This document shows, piece after piece, positions 16,618-23,295 of a stretch of DNA of 64,000 bases. Every line of letters begins with the position of its first letter. Positions within the stretch are counted from its first letter, which is position 1. The stretch lies in the NCBI GenBank assembly GCA_964490005.1, contig CAZBBB010000003.1, forward strand, positions 1-64,000. The letters are read 5' to 3'. The position numbers were made by a program, and so were the translations under genes. Under the pieces are notes generated by a model that saw only the letters and a program-made list of their open reading frames with translations, was not told where the DNA came from and did not search any database. Source of the stretch: CAZBBB01 sp964490005. GTDB taxonomy: Bacteria; Planctomycetota; B15-G4.

Positions 16618-17478
16618 ATGCTTCGGCCCGCCCTGCCGCCTGGTCTCGAAGCGACCCACCTGCTGCACGAGCGCGGTGCGTATTGGGTGCTGGTGCGGCG
16701 TGACTGGGAGGCCGCTTTGCCCGTGGGCGCGCTGTTGGACGGCGCTCCGGTCGGCGCGTGGGGGGAGGTCCAGGCGCACGGCCTGAGGGGCCGCGGCCCG
16801 ATCCATCTCGTGCGGACGGCGCGGGGCGTCGTGGTCGCGAAGCGGTACGAGCGCGGCGGCGTGCTGGGCGGGCTGCTCCGGCATCGCTATGGCGATCCCG
16901 AGCGGCCGCTGCGGGAGGCGTGGGTCGCGGAACAACTGGCGCGGCGCGGTTGCCGCACTCCCTGCGTGGTCGTCGCGCGGGGTCGACGTACCCTCGGGGG
17001 TCTGTGGGAACTGGAGATCGGCACCGAGTTCCTGCACGGGGCCGTGGACCTGCTGCACGCCCTGGAGCGACGCCCGGCGGAGGCCGAGCGTCTCGCGGAA
17101 ACGGTTGGCCGGACCTTGCGTCGCGTGCAGGATGCGGGCCTCGATCACCGCGACCTGCAGGTGCGCAACCTGCTCGTCGGGCCCGAGCCGTACGGCGACT
17201 TGGCGATCATCGACCTCGATCGTTGCCGCGTACGGCCTCCCCTCAGCGCCGGGCGGAGAATGGCGGCCTTGGCGCGCTTCGCCCGGTCGCTGGTGAAGCA
17301 GGGCGTCCTCCCCGCGGATCTTTCGGGGCGGCGGCGAGATCTGCGTCTGTGCCTGGTCTTCGCCCGACAGGCGCTGGGACCGTCCCACCGAACGGCGCTG
17401 CGACAGATCCTGCGGACCACGGCGCGTGCGGTCGCGCGCCACCGGTGGTCCTGGGGCCAGCAGGCGCGGACGCTCTGA
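16618..17478 (+). CDS. Lipopolysaccharide kinase (WaaP/Kdo kinase-like)
   Basis: 286 residues from ATG 16618. The family phosphorylates sugars of the LPS inner core using a protein-kinase fold. Visible motifs are the N-lobe Lys in 'GVVVAKRYERGG', 'ERPLREAWVAEQLARRG' (kinase helix C), the catalytic loop 'GLDHRDLQVRNLLV' (HxDLxxxN) and the metal site 'LAIIDLDRCRV' (DxD in place of DFG), all as in WaaP/KdkA proteins. The C-terminus is strongly basic, fitting membrane association. The gene is divergent from the GT9 gene, so an LPS-core modification locus is likely. It could also be a general Kdo kinase; the acceptor sugar cannot be read from sequence. Confidence 0.85.
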   Translation: MLRPALPPGLEATHLLHERGAYWVLVRRDWEAALPVGALLDGAPVGAWGEVQAHGLRGRGPIHLVRTARGVVVAKRYERGGVLGGLLRHRYGDPERPLREAWVAEQLARRGCRTPCVVVARGRRTLGGLWELEIGTEFLHGAVDLLHALERRPAEAERLAETVGRTLRRVQDAGLDHRDLQVRNLLVGPEPYGDLAIIDLDRCRVRPPLSAGRRMAALARFARSLVKQGVLPADLSGRRRDLRLCLVFARQALGPSHRTALRQILRTTARAVARHRWSWGQQARTL

Positions 17479-17541
17479 AACCCTCGGAATTCGCGGGCAA
17501 ACGTGGGGGCGCCTCATAAGATGACATGGGTGTCAGCAGTT

Positions 17542-17577
17542 GATGCATAATTCCGCCTCGACCGTTGCATATGCATC
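17542..17577. promoter_or_regulatory. Operator-like dyad (8-bp arms) in an AT-rich patch
   Basis: GATGCATA at 17542-17549 is matched by its perfect reverse complement TATGCATC at 17570-17577, with 20 bases between the arms. The arms sit in the most AT-rich stretch of the 283-base gap before the FG-GAP gene. The right arm touches a candidate -35 hexamer. This geometry fits a binding site for a dimeric regulator, but no regulator can be named. Confidence 0.4.
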
Positions 17578-17605
17578 TTGTCGGATCGGCGCGTTGCGGT
17601 AGACT
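17578..17605 (+). promoter_or_regulatory. Candidate promoter of the FG-GAP gene at 17762
   Basis: TTGTCG (17578-17583) and TAGACT (17600-17605) are separated by 16 bases; each matches the sigma-70 consensus at four of six positions. Transcription would start near 17612 and leave a leader of about 150 bases with no recognised element. The leader ends in a good ribosome site (GGAG, 17753-17756) before the ATG. Confidence 0.35.
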
Positions 17606-17761
17606 TGCGCCCTCGCCCGGCGGATCTGATCCCCGGGGCCATTCGTCGTGCGCCGATTCTGGACGGGCTCACAAGGCCGACTCGGTGCGCAGCCGATGAC
17701 CTCCCCTCGGATTCCTTCGAGCTTTCCCTGTTACGGCATCCCTCGTTTCCCCGGAGACATC

Positions 17762-19840
17762 ATGCGATTCACGCTCATCACCGTGCTCGCGGGCGCGGGT
17801 CTGGTCGCGCTGACGAATACCGTCGGCGCCCAGGTCCTCACCGACCTGCAGCCCGGCCGAAACTTCATCGGCCAGGCCAATTTCGGCACGTTCCGTTCCG
17901 AGAACATCGACGTCGGCGACGCCGACAACGACGGTGACCTCGACGCCATCGTCGGCAACGGCGGCGACGGCACCGCGCAGGCCAACAAGATCTACATCAA
18001 CAGCGGCACGGGTGCGTTCACGGACGGTTCGGCCACGCGCTTCGCGGGCCTGCCCTCCGACACGTCGCGCGACATCGAGTTCATGGATCTCGACAACGAC
18101 GGCGACCTCGACGTCTACGTGTCGAACCGCGGCACGACCACCAATGGTGGCGAAGTCAGCCGCTTCCACATCAACAACGCGGGCCTGCAGGGCAACCCGA
18201 ACGTCGGCTTCTACGTCGAGCAGACGGACGCCCGGTGGGGCACCCTCGGCTCCGTGCCGCTGTCGCAGCAGGTCTCCGGCGGCAATGTCGGCTCGTGGCG
18301 CGACTTTTCGTGCGATTGCGAGTTCGCCGACATCGACGACGACGGCGACCTCGATCTGTTCCACAGCAGCTACGGCCCGAACATCAATGGCACCGAGCCG
18401 CACCGCGTGTTCACCAACAATGGCGCGGGCGTGTTCAACGAGCTGTTCCCGTGGGTGAACGCCAGCGCGGACATCCGCACGCACGCGCTCGACATCGATC
18501 TCGTCGACTTCGACGGCGACTTCGACCTCGACATCTTCAACTCGAGCCGTGACAGCCAGGCGCGCGTGTTCATGAACAACCTGTACGGCACCCCGCTCGG
18601 CACGGCTCCGTTCGCCGACATCACGCAGACCGCGCTCATCAACCAGGGCGCGACGCTGACGGGTGTCAACAACTACGAAGCCGAACCGGCGGATCTGGAT
18701 GGCGACGGCGACTTCGACGTCTGGGCGAAGAACTACAACGGCAACCTCGACCGCGTTCTGCGCAACGACGGCCCCGTGGCTGGCGGTTGGAAGTTCACGC
18801 AGGTGAACTCGTTCATCGTGGGTGACCCGAACGTCGACGAGAACGAAGTCGACTTCGGCGACTACGACGGCGACGGAGACCTCGACGCCTTCGCGGCGAA
18901 CTTCAGCGGCACCAACTGGATCTACCAGAGCGGTCTCGCGCAGGGGTTCACGCCGGCCGGCGGTCTCTACCACCGCACGGGTGGCGGCGGCAGCGCCGCG
19001 GCGGCGTTCCCCGAGACCCCGACCACGGGCGGCGGCAGCACGTCGCTCGACGGTGAGTGGGCCGACATGGACGGCGACGGCGATGAAGACATCCTGGTGG
19101 CCAACGACGCCAACCAGCAGAATTACTTCTATCGCAACGCCCTCGGTGTCCCGGACACGCACGCGCCGACCTTCTACCAGCTGCAGACGGTCACGTCTCC
19201 GCCGGCAGGTCAGCCCGTCGTGTTGCACGCGGCCGTGCGCGACAACTCCCCGTACTACCTCTTCACCTTCTACCCGGCGGTGCTCAAGTACACCGTCAAC
19301 GGCGGCGCGGTGCAGACGGTGGATGCGTACGAGCAGGGTGGCCAGCAGTTCCGCGCCGTGATCCCCGCCCAGAGCGGCACGGTTGCGTACCACTGGGAAG
19401 TGACGGACATGGCCGGCAACACCGGTATCTCCGCCACGAACAACTACACCCAGGCTGGTGGCAGCCCGTGGACGAACCTCGGGTTCGCCCTGCCGGGCGT
19501 GAACGGCAACCCGTCGCTGGTGGGCACCGGCCCGCTGACCACGGGCAGCGCCGGCACGCTGACGCTCAGCAACGCGGCCGGTCCGGGCGCGACGGCGATC
19601 CTGTTCGTCTCGCTCTCGAGCACGCCGGCGCCGTTCAAGGGCGGCACGCTCGTCCCGGTGCCGATCCTGCTGCAGCTCACGCTGTTCACGGCGGGCAACC
19701 CGGGCAGCATCCCGCTGGGTTGGGCGTCGTGGCCGTCGGGTCTGTCGGGTCAGAGCCTGTACTTCCAGTACGCGATCGCCGACGCGGGCGCGGTCAACGG
19801 CGTTGCTCTCAGCAACGCTCTGCGGGCCAACGTTCCGTGA
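17762..19840 (+). CDS. Secreted FG-GAP/VCBS-repeat protein
   Basis: 692 residues. ATG 17762 follows GGAG at proper spacing and opens a signal peptide ('MRFTLITVLAGAGLVALTNTVGAQ'). Residues ~30-460 carry a series of FG-GAP/VCBS blades with calcium-binding-like Asp-rich loops: 'DADNDGDLDAIVGN', 'DLDNDGDLDVYVSN', 'DIDDDGDLDLFHS', 'DFDGDFDLDIFNS', 'DLDGDGDFDVWAKN', 'DYDGDGDLDAFAAN', 'DMDGDGDEDILVAN', together forming a seven-bladed beta propeller. A beta-sandwich follows (~470-580). The last ~110 residues ('GTGPLTTGSAGTLTLSNAAGP' to 'ALSNALRANVP') form a module also seen at the end of the protein at 23296. Extracellular or surface role; ligand unknown. It lies downstream of an AT-rich regulatory region and upstream of a strong hairpin. 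Confidence 0.88.
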   Translation: MRFTLITVLAGAGLVALTNTVGAQVLTDLQPGRNFIGQANFGTFRSENIDVGDADNDGDLDAIVGNGGDGTAQANKIYINSGTGAFTDGSATRFAGLPSDTSRDIEFMDLDNDGDLDVYVSNRGTTTNGGEVSRFHINNAGLQGNPNVGFYVEQTDARWGTLGSVPLSQQVSGGNVGSWRDFSCDCEFADIDDDGDLDLFHSSYGPNINGTEPHRVFTNNGAGVFNELFPWVNASADIRTHALDIDLVDFDGDFDLDIFNSSRDSQARVFMNNLYGTPLGTAPFADITQTALINQGATLTGVNNYEAEPADLDGDGDFDVWAKNYNGNLDRVLRNDGPVAGGWKFTQVNSFIVGDPNVDENEVDFGDYDGDGDLDAFAANFSGTNWIYQSGLAQGFTPAGGLYHRTGGGGSAAAAFPETPTTGGGSTSLDGEWADMDGDGDEDILVANDANQQNYFYRNALGVPDTHAPTFYQLQTVTSPPAGQPVVLHAAVRDNSPYYLFTFYPAVLKYTVNGGAVQTVDAYEQGGQQFRAVIPAQSGTVAYHWEVTDMAGNTGISATNNYTQAGGSPWTNLGFALPGVNGNPSLVGTGPLTTGSAGTLTLSNAAGPGATAILFVSLSSTPAPFKGGTLVPVPILLQLTLFTAGNPGSIPLGWASWPSGLSGQSLYFQYAIADAGAVNGVALSNALRANVP

Positions 19841-19887
19841 CCTGACGTTCGCTGCGGGCGTCCCCACTCAAGGGAGACCTTGGTGGG

Positions 19888-19957
19888 GCGCCCGTGGCGG
19901 GCGCAAGGAATCGTAGAGGCCTCCGAGTCTCCCGAAGTCGGGAGACTCGGAGGCCTC
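19888..19957. terminator. Two consecutive hairpins between convergent genes
   Basis: The first stem pairs GCGCCCG (19888-19894) with CGGGCGC (19898-19904). The second is a perfect 20-bp inverted repeat, 19916-19935 against 19938-19957, with only two bases between the arms. No T-tract follows on either strand. The pair lies between the FG-GAP gene (ends 19840) and the convergent HEAT-repeat gene (ends 20052), so it probably blocks transcription or stabilises 3' ends in both directions. Confidence 0.7.
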
Positions 19958-20051
19958 GCGCCTTTCGCGGTTGCGGGATCCTGGCGCGGCCGCGTCGCCG
20001 CCTCGGTTCGGGCGCGGAGGGATTCCCGCGCCCGGCGCGCGGGCCGTGACG

Positions 20052-20993
20052 TCAGTGAAGCAGGTCGACCCAGTCGGCGGGCAGCGGGCCGCGATCGACG
20101 CCGAAGATCTCGATCAGGGCTGCGTGGGCGGCCTCCGACTCGACGGGGAAGGAACTCTCGAGCATCTCCGCAATGGTCTCCGCCGCAAACCGATGCTTGG
20201 CGGAGCCGAGCGCGAGCGCGATGCGCGCCCGGACGAGCGGCATCTGTTCGCTGCGGAGAGCGGGCAGAAGCTGCTCGGTGACCTGCGCGCTCGGAGAGCG
20301 CGCGGCCGCATCCGCCGCGTGGAGGCGCACACGCGGCTCGCTGTCGCGGAGCGCGTCGAGCAGCGCGGCCCTGACCTCGGTGCTCTCGGCGGAACGGATC
20401 GTCGACCCGAGCGCCAGAATGGCGTTGGCGCGCACATCCGGATCGTGGTGCCGTCGCCCGAGATCACACAGCTCGGGCGTCGCCGTCTCGATCTGCCCGA
20501 TCTTCCAGATCGCGAGGAGCACATTGCGCAGCAGTTCGTCGTCCCGTTCTCCGAGGGCCGCCGCGAGTGCACGGACCGCGGCCGGGTGCGGTGACCGCAG
20601 ACCGAGGTCGTTGGCGGGCACTCGGGAAAAGCCCAGCGCCCAAGCAGCCACGAGCCGTCGTTCGCGCGTCCCGGACTGGAATTCTCCGATGACCTGATCG
20701 AAGTGGGTGACGACCCGGACCGTGAGCAACTCCTCGATCGTCCTGGCATTCTGCCGCCTCTGCTCGGCTTGCCACGAGGGGAGCATGCGCTCGAGCGTCA
20801 TGAAGAGTTCGGCCGTGGTGCTCCGTTCGGGAGCCGCCATGCCCTCCTTCAGCCGCAGCAGGAATTCGCGCTCGGCCGCCCGCTCGTAGGCGGCGGTTTC
20901 TTCGGCCGTTCCGGCCTCCGCGGCGGTTCGCGGGGGAGACCCGCACGAGGCTGCGAGAGCGGCTCCCAGGACGAGGCAATAGCGATGATTCAT
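20052..20993 (-). CDS. HEAT-repeat lipoprotein
   Basis: 313 residues. The N-terminus 'MNHRYCLVLGAALAASCGSPP' is a lipoprotein signal with lipobox LAASC. After a charged helical part (25-90) come tandem HEAT/PBS-lyase-type helix pairs, e.g. 'VRANAILALGSTIRSAES', 'EVRAALLDALRDSEPRVRLHAADAAARS', 'LVRARIALALGSAKHRFAAETIAEML'. HEAT arrays bind proteins; no enzymatic motif is visible. The ATG overlaps the stop of the upstream thioesterase (ATGA, 20990-20993), so the two are translated together. Location inferred as periplasmic, anchored to a membrane. Confidence 0.82.
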   Translation of the reverse strand: MNHRYCLVLGAALAASCGSPPRTAAEAGTAEETAAYERAAEREFLLRLKEGMAAPERSTTAELFMTLERMLPSWQAEQRRQNARTIEELLTVRVVTHFDQVIGEFQSGTRERRLVAAWALGFSRVPANDLGLRSPHPAAVRALAAALGERDDELLRNVLLAIWKIGQIETATPELCDLGRRHHDPDVRANAILALGSTIRSAESTEVRAALLDALRDSEPRVRLHAADAAARSPSAQVTEQLLPALRSEQMPLVRARIALALGSAKHRFAAETIAEMLESSFPVESEAAHAALIEIFGVDRGPLPADWVDLLH

Positions 20994-21424
20994 GTCGACT
21001 CCGACGACCGATCGCTCGACGGGCTTCCCGCACGGAGTGCCTCGCGTACGTCCGGAGGCAGCCGCGTCGGGCGGTTGGAAGCATCGACGCAGCCCAGCCG
21101 CGTGCTGCCGCGGGCGCGGACGATGCCCTCCGGGCCCAGCAGGCGATACGCGAAGCTGACCGACGCCCCGCGGACGTCGACGACTTGCGTTTCGACGACG
21201 AGCAGCTCGTCGTACTTCGCCGGCCTGAGGTACTGGAGCGATGCCTCGATGACGGCGAGTCTCAGGCCCCGTGCCTCGAGTCCCGCGTACGGCGATCCCG
21301 CGTTGCGCATGTGCTCGGTACGGCCGAGCTCGAAGTACACCAGATAGTGCGCGTGATAGACGACGCCCATGCTGTCGACCTCGCCGTAGCGCGGCCTGAT
21401 CGTGAATCGAGAGACCGTCGTCAT
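20990..21424 (-). CDS. Acyl-CoA thioesterase, YbgC/4HBT hot-dog family
   Basis: 144 residues from ATG 21424 ('MTTVSRFTIRPRYGEVDSMGVVYHAHYLVYFELGR' in outline). The motif 'YGEVDSMGVVYHAHYL' carries the family's catalytic Asp (usually 'D.MGHVNN' or 'DxxGVVYxxxY'), placing it with YbgC-type enzymes that hydrolyse short acyl-CoAs. The strand 'LRPAKYDELLVVETQVVDVRGASVSFAYRLL' is the hot-dog core. YbgC is usually near tol-pal genes; here it is followed by an overlapping HEAT-repeat lipoprotein gene instead. Reading frame is open further upstream, but those residues do not resemble the family, so the internal ATG is chosen. Confidence 0.88.
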   Translation of the reverse strand: MTTVSRFTIRPRYGEVDSMGVVYHAHYLVYFELGRTEHMRNAGSPYAGLEARGLRLAVIEASLQYLRPAKYDELLVVETQVVDVRGASVSFAYRLLGPEGIVRARGSTRLGCVDASNRPTRLPPDVREALRAGSPSSDRSSEST

Positions 21425-21538
21425 GATGGGTTCCACGAGCGTGCCCAGCACCCGCGAGGCGAGGCCGGGATCACGGGCCGCCAAGTTGGGCAATTTCGGA
21501 TCTTTCGCGCAAGGCTGGTCGTTGCGGATCATGGGGGC

Positions 21539-21907
21539 ATGTGGATCAAGCCGCTGCTCGTCGCGATCGCCGGCTGGCTCCTGCCCGGGGCCGGGCACGC
21601 CCTCCTGGGGCGGCTGGACCGGGCCGTGTGGTTCGGCAGCCTCATCCTCGGCATGTTCGCGCTGGGTGTCGTTCTCGGCGAGGGGGCGAGCGTCTCCGCG
21701 GCGCGCTTCCCGTACCACTACTATGGCCAGCTTGGCGCTGCGCTGCCCGCGGTCGTCGTCGATCGCATCTGGGGGCTCGCGCCTCAAGGGCGGACGATCG
21801 ATCGGCTCGAACTCGGCCTGGTCTTCACCACGGTCGCGGGCATCATGAATCTGGTCGCGGTCGTGGACGCGTTCGAGCTTTCCCGCCGCGATGAGAGGCG
21901 GGCGTGA
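21539..21907 (+). CDS. Small integral membrane protein (DUF6677-like)
   Basis: 122 residues with three or so membrane segments: 'LLVAIAGWLLPGAGHALLG', 'AVWFGSLILGMFALGVVLG' and 'LGLVFTTVAGIMNLVAVVDAF'. The opening 'WLLPGAGHALLGRLDRAVWF' is typical of a small planctomycete membrane family that I believe corresponds to DUF6677; function unknown. It starts 114 bases from the divergent thioesterase and its stop overlaps the start of the next small membrane protein, so the two may form a complex. Confidence 0.75.
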   Translation: MWIKPLLVAIAGWLLPGAGHALLGRLDRAVWFGSLILGMFALGVVLGEGASVSAARFPYHYYGQLGAALPAVVVDRIWGLAPQGRTIDRLELGLVFTTVAGIMNLVAVVDAFELSRRDERRA

Positions 21908-22107
21908 TGAGTGTCGGTCCGCTCACGCTGGCAGAGCATGTGTTCTGGTTCCTCGTGCTCTCGCTGGGCGTGTTCCTCGTCTACAACACGCTGCGAGCGC
22001 CGTCGATCCGCGTGGCGGCCCGTGTTGGCCTCAGGAGGTGGCTGGCATTCGTGGCCGGCGCGGGCATCCTCGCCGTGGTCTCGCACTTCATCGAGGAGTC
22101 GCTCTGA
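21907..22107 (+). CDS. Small two-TM membrane protein
   Basis: 66 residues. ATG 21907 shares one base with the preceding stop (TGATG); the in-frame GTG at 21904 would give GTGA coupling and one extra residue. Two hydrophobic helices, 'VFWFLVLSLGVFLVYNTL' and 'WLAFVAGAGILAVVSHFI', flank a basic loop ('APSIRVAARVGLRR'). No family recognised. Coupling to the DUF6677-like gene is the only functional hint. Converges with dprA five bases away. Confidence 0.7.
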   Translation: MSVGPLTLAEHVFWFLVLSLGVFLVYNTLRAPSIRVAARVGLRRWLAFVAGAGILAVVSHFIEESL

Positions 22108-22112
22108 TCCGG

Positions 22113-23177
22113 TCAGCGTCGGAGGCTCCAGCGGCCGTCGAGTGCACGCCTGACTCGCCCCTCGAGTTCGAGCGAGACGAGTCTTGACCTGACGCCGCCC
22201 GGTGGCGCAGCCAGTTCCGCGGCGATTTCATCGGCCGTCTTCGCTCCCGCCGCCAAGGCCCCGGCAATCGGATCACCGGATCGGGGGGGCTGCCGAGTGT
22301 CGATCGGGTCGCGCTCGCCGAGCGCCTCGAGCAGGCCGAACTCGTCGAGCACGGGCGTGGCTCCGTCGGCGATCAGCCGATTGGTTCCCCGTGACGCTTC
22401 CGAATCGATGGGACCGGGCACGGCGAGGATCTCCCGCCCGAGGTCCGTCGCGTGATCCACGGTGATCAGGGCGCCGCTGCGCACGCCCGCCTCGACCACG
22501 AGGACATGGGTCGCGAGTGCCGCGATGATGCGGTTGCGCTTGGGAAAGGTCATCCGATCCGGTGGGCGACCGAGCGGAAACTCGGAGATCAGGGTGCCGC
22601 GCTCCGCGATCGCTTCCTGGAGCAGCACATGCTCGGGCGGATACGCCACGTCGATCCCGCAACCCAGTACGGCAATGGGCCAGGCCTCCTCGGCCAGAGC
22701 GGCTTCAAGGGCGTGTCGGTCGATCCCGCGCGCAAGGCCGGACGAGATCGCCCAGCCCGTCCGCGCTGCGGCCTGCGCGAGGCGTTCCGTCGTTCGTCGC
22801 CCGTAGGGTGTCGCGGCCCTTGCGCCGACGATGGCCAGGACGCGTTCCGGGGGCGGCCAGCGTCCGCGAACGGAGAGCAGCGGAGGTGGATCGTGCAGCC
22901 GCCGGAGCGCGTCGGGATAGTCGGTCGAGCGCGCAGGAACGAGGCGCAGTCCCAGGGCTGCGCAGCGCTGCAATTCCGCCCTCGCCCGCACCATGTCTCG
23001 GAGCGGGACGAGACGGCGGCTGAACCCCGCTGGAAGACCCGCCCTGATCCAGGCGTCAGGGGCACACTCGTACCAGCGCCGGCGGGTGCCGAACCCCCGC
23101 AGGAGCCGGCGAAGATCCGCCAGACTGCCACCGGCCAAGTGAGCGCACACCTCGGTCAGGGTCACCTGGGCGATCAC
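22113..23177 (-). CDS. dprA: DNA-processing protein DprA
   Basis: 354 residues, normal for DprA. The protein binds incoming single-stranded DNA during natural transformation and loads RecA. A helical N-terminal domain (1-100) is followed by the Rossmann-like DprA core with 'VLAIVGARAATPYG', 'ISSGLARGIDRHALEAAL', 'IAVLGCGIDVAYPPEH', 'FPKRNRIIAALATHVLVVEAGVRSGALITVDHA' and 'VPGPIDSEASRGTNRLIADGA'. The last ~60 residues form a winged helix ('KTADEIAAELAAPPGGVRSRLVSLELEGRVRR'). It has no competence partner nearby; in many genomes it is simply near topA or smf-type housekeeping genes. Confidence 0.94.
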   Translation of the reverse strand: MIAQVTLTEVCAHLAGGSLADLRRLLRGFGTRRRWYECAPDAWIRAGLPAGFSRRLVPLRDMVRARAELQRCAALGLRLVPARSTDYPDALRRLHDPPPLLSVRGRWPPPERVLAIVGARAATPYGRRTTERLAQAAARTGWAISSGLARGIDRHALEAALAEEAWPIAVLGCGIDVAYPPEHVLLQEAIAERGTLISEFPLGRPPDRMTFPKRNRIIAALATHVLVVEAGVRSGALITVDHATDLGREILAVPGPIDSEASRGTNRLIADGATPVLDEFGLLEALGERDPIDTRQPPRSGDPIAGALAAGAKTADEIAAELAAPPGGVRSRLVSLELEGRVRRALDGRWSLRR

Positions 23178-23249
23178 GCGGGCATGGACGGATTCGGGAC
23201 ATCGCAGTTACGTTCGGAGGACGCCCTCGGCCGATAGGTGCCGGATGCG

Positions 23250-23278
23250 TGGACCTCCCGGACCTGCAGGGCTACACT
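23250..23278 (+). promoter_or_regulatory. Candidate promoter of the FG-GAP/TIG gene
   Basis: TGGACC (23250-23255) and TACACT (23273-23278) are separated by exactly 17 bases, each with four of six consensus matches. The -10 ends 17 bases before ATG 23296, giving a leader of about 10 bases, or 31 if the GTG at 23317 is used. Confidence 0.35.
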
Positions 23279-23295
23279 TCGACTCCTCTGCATGA

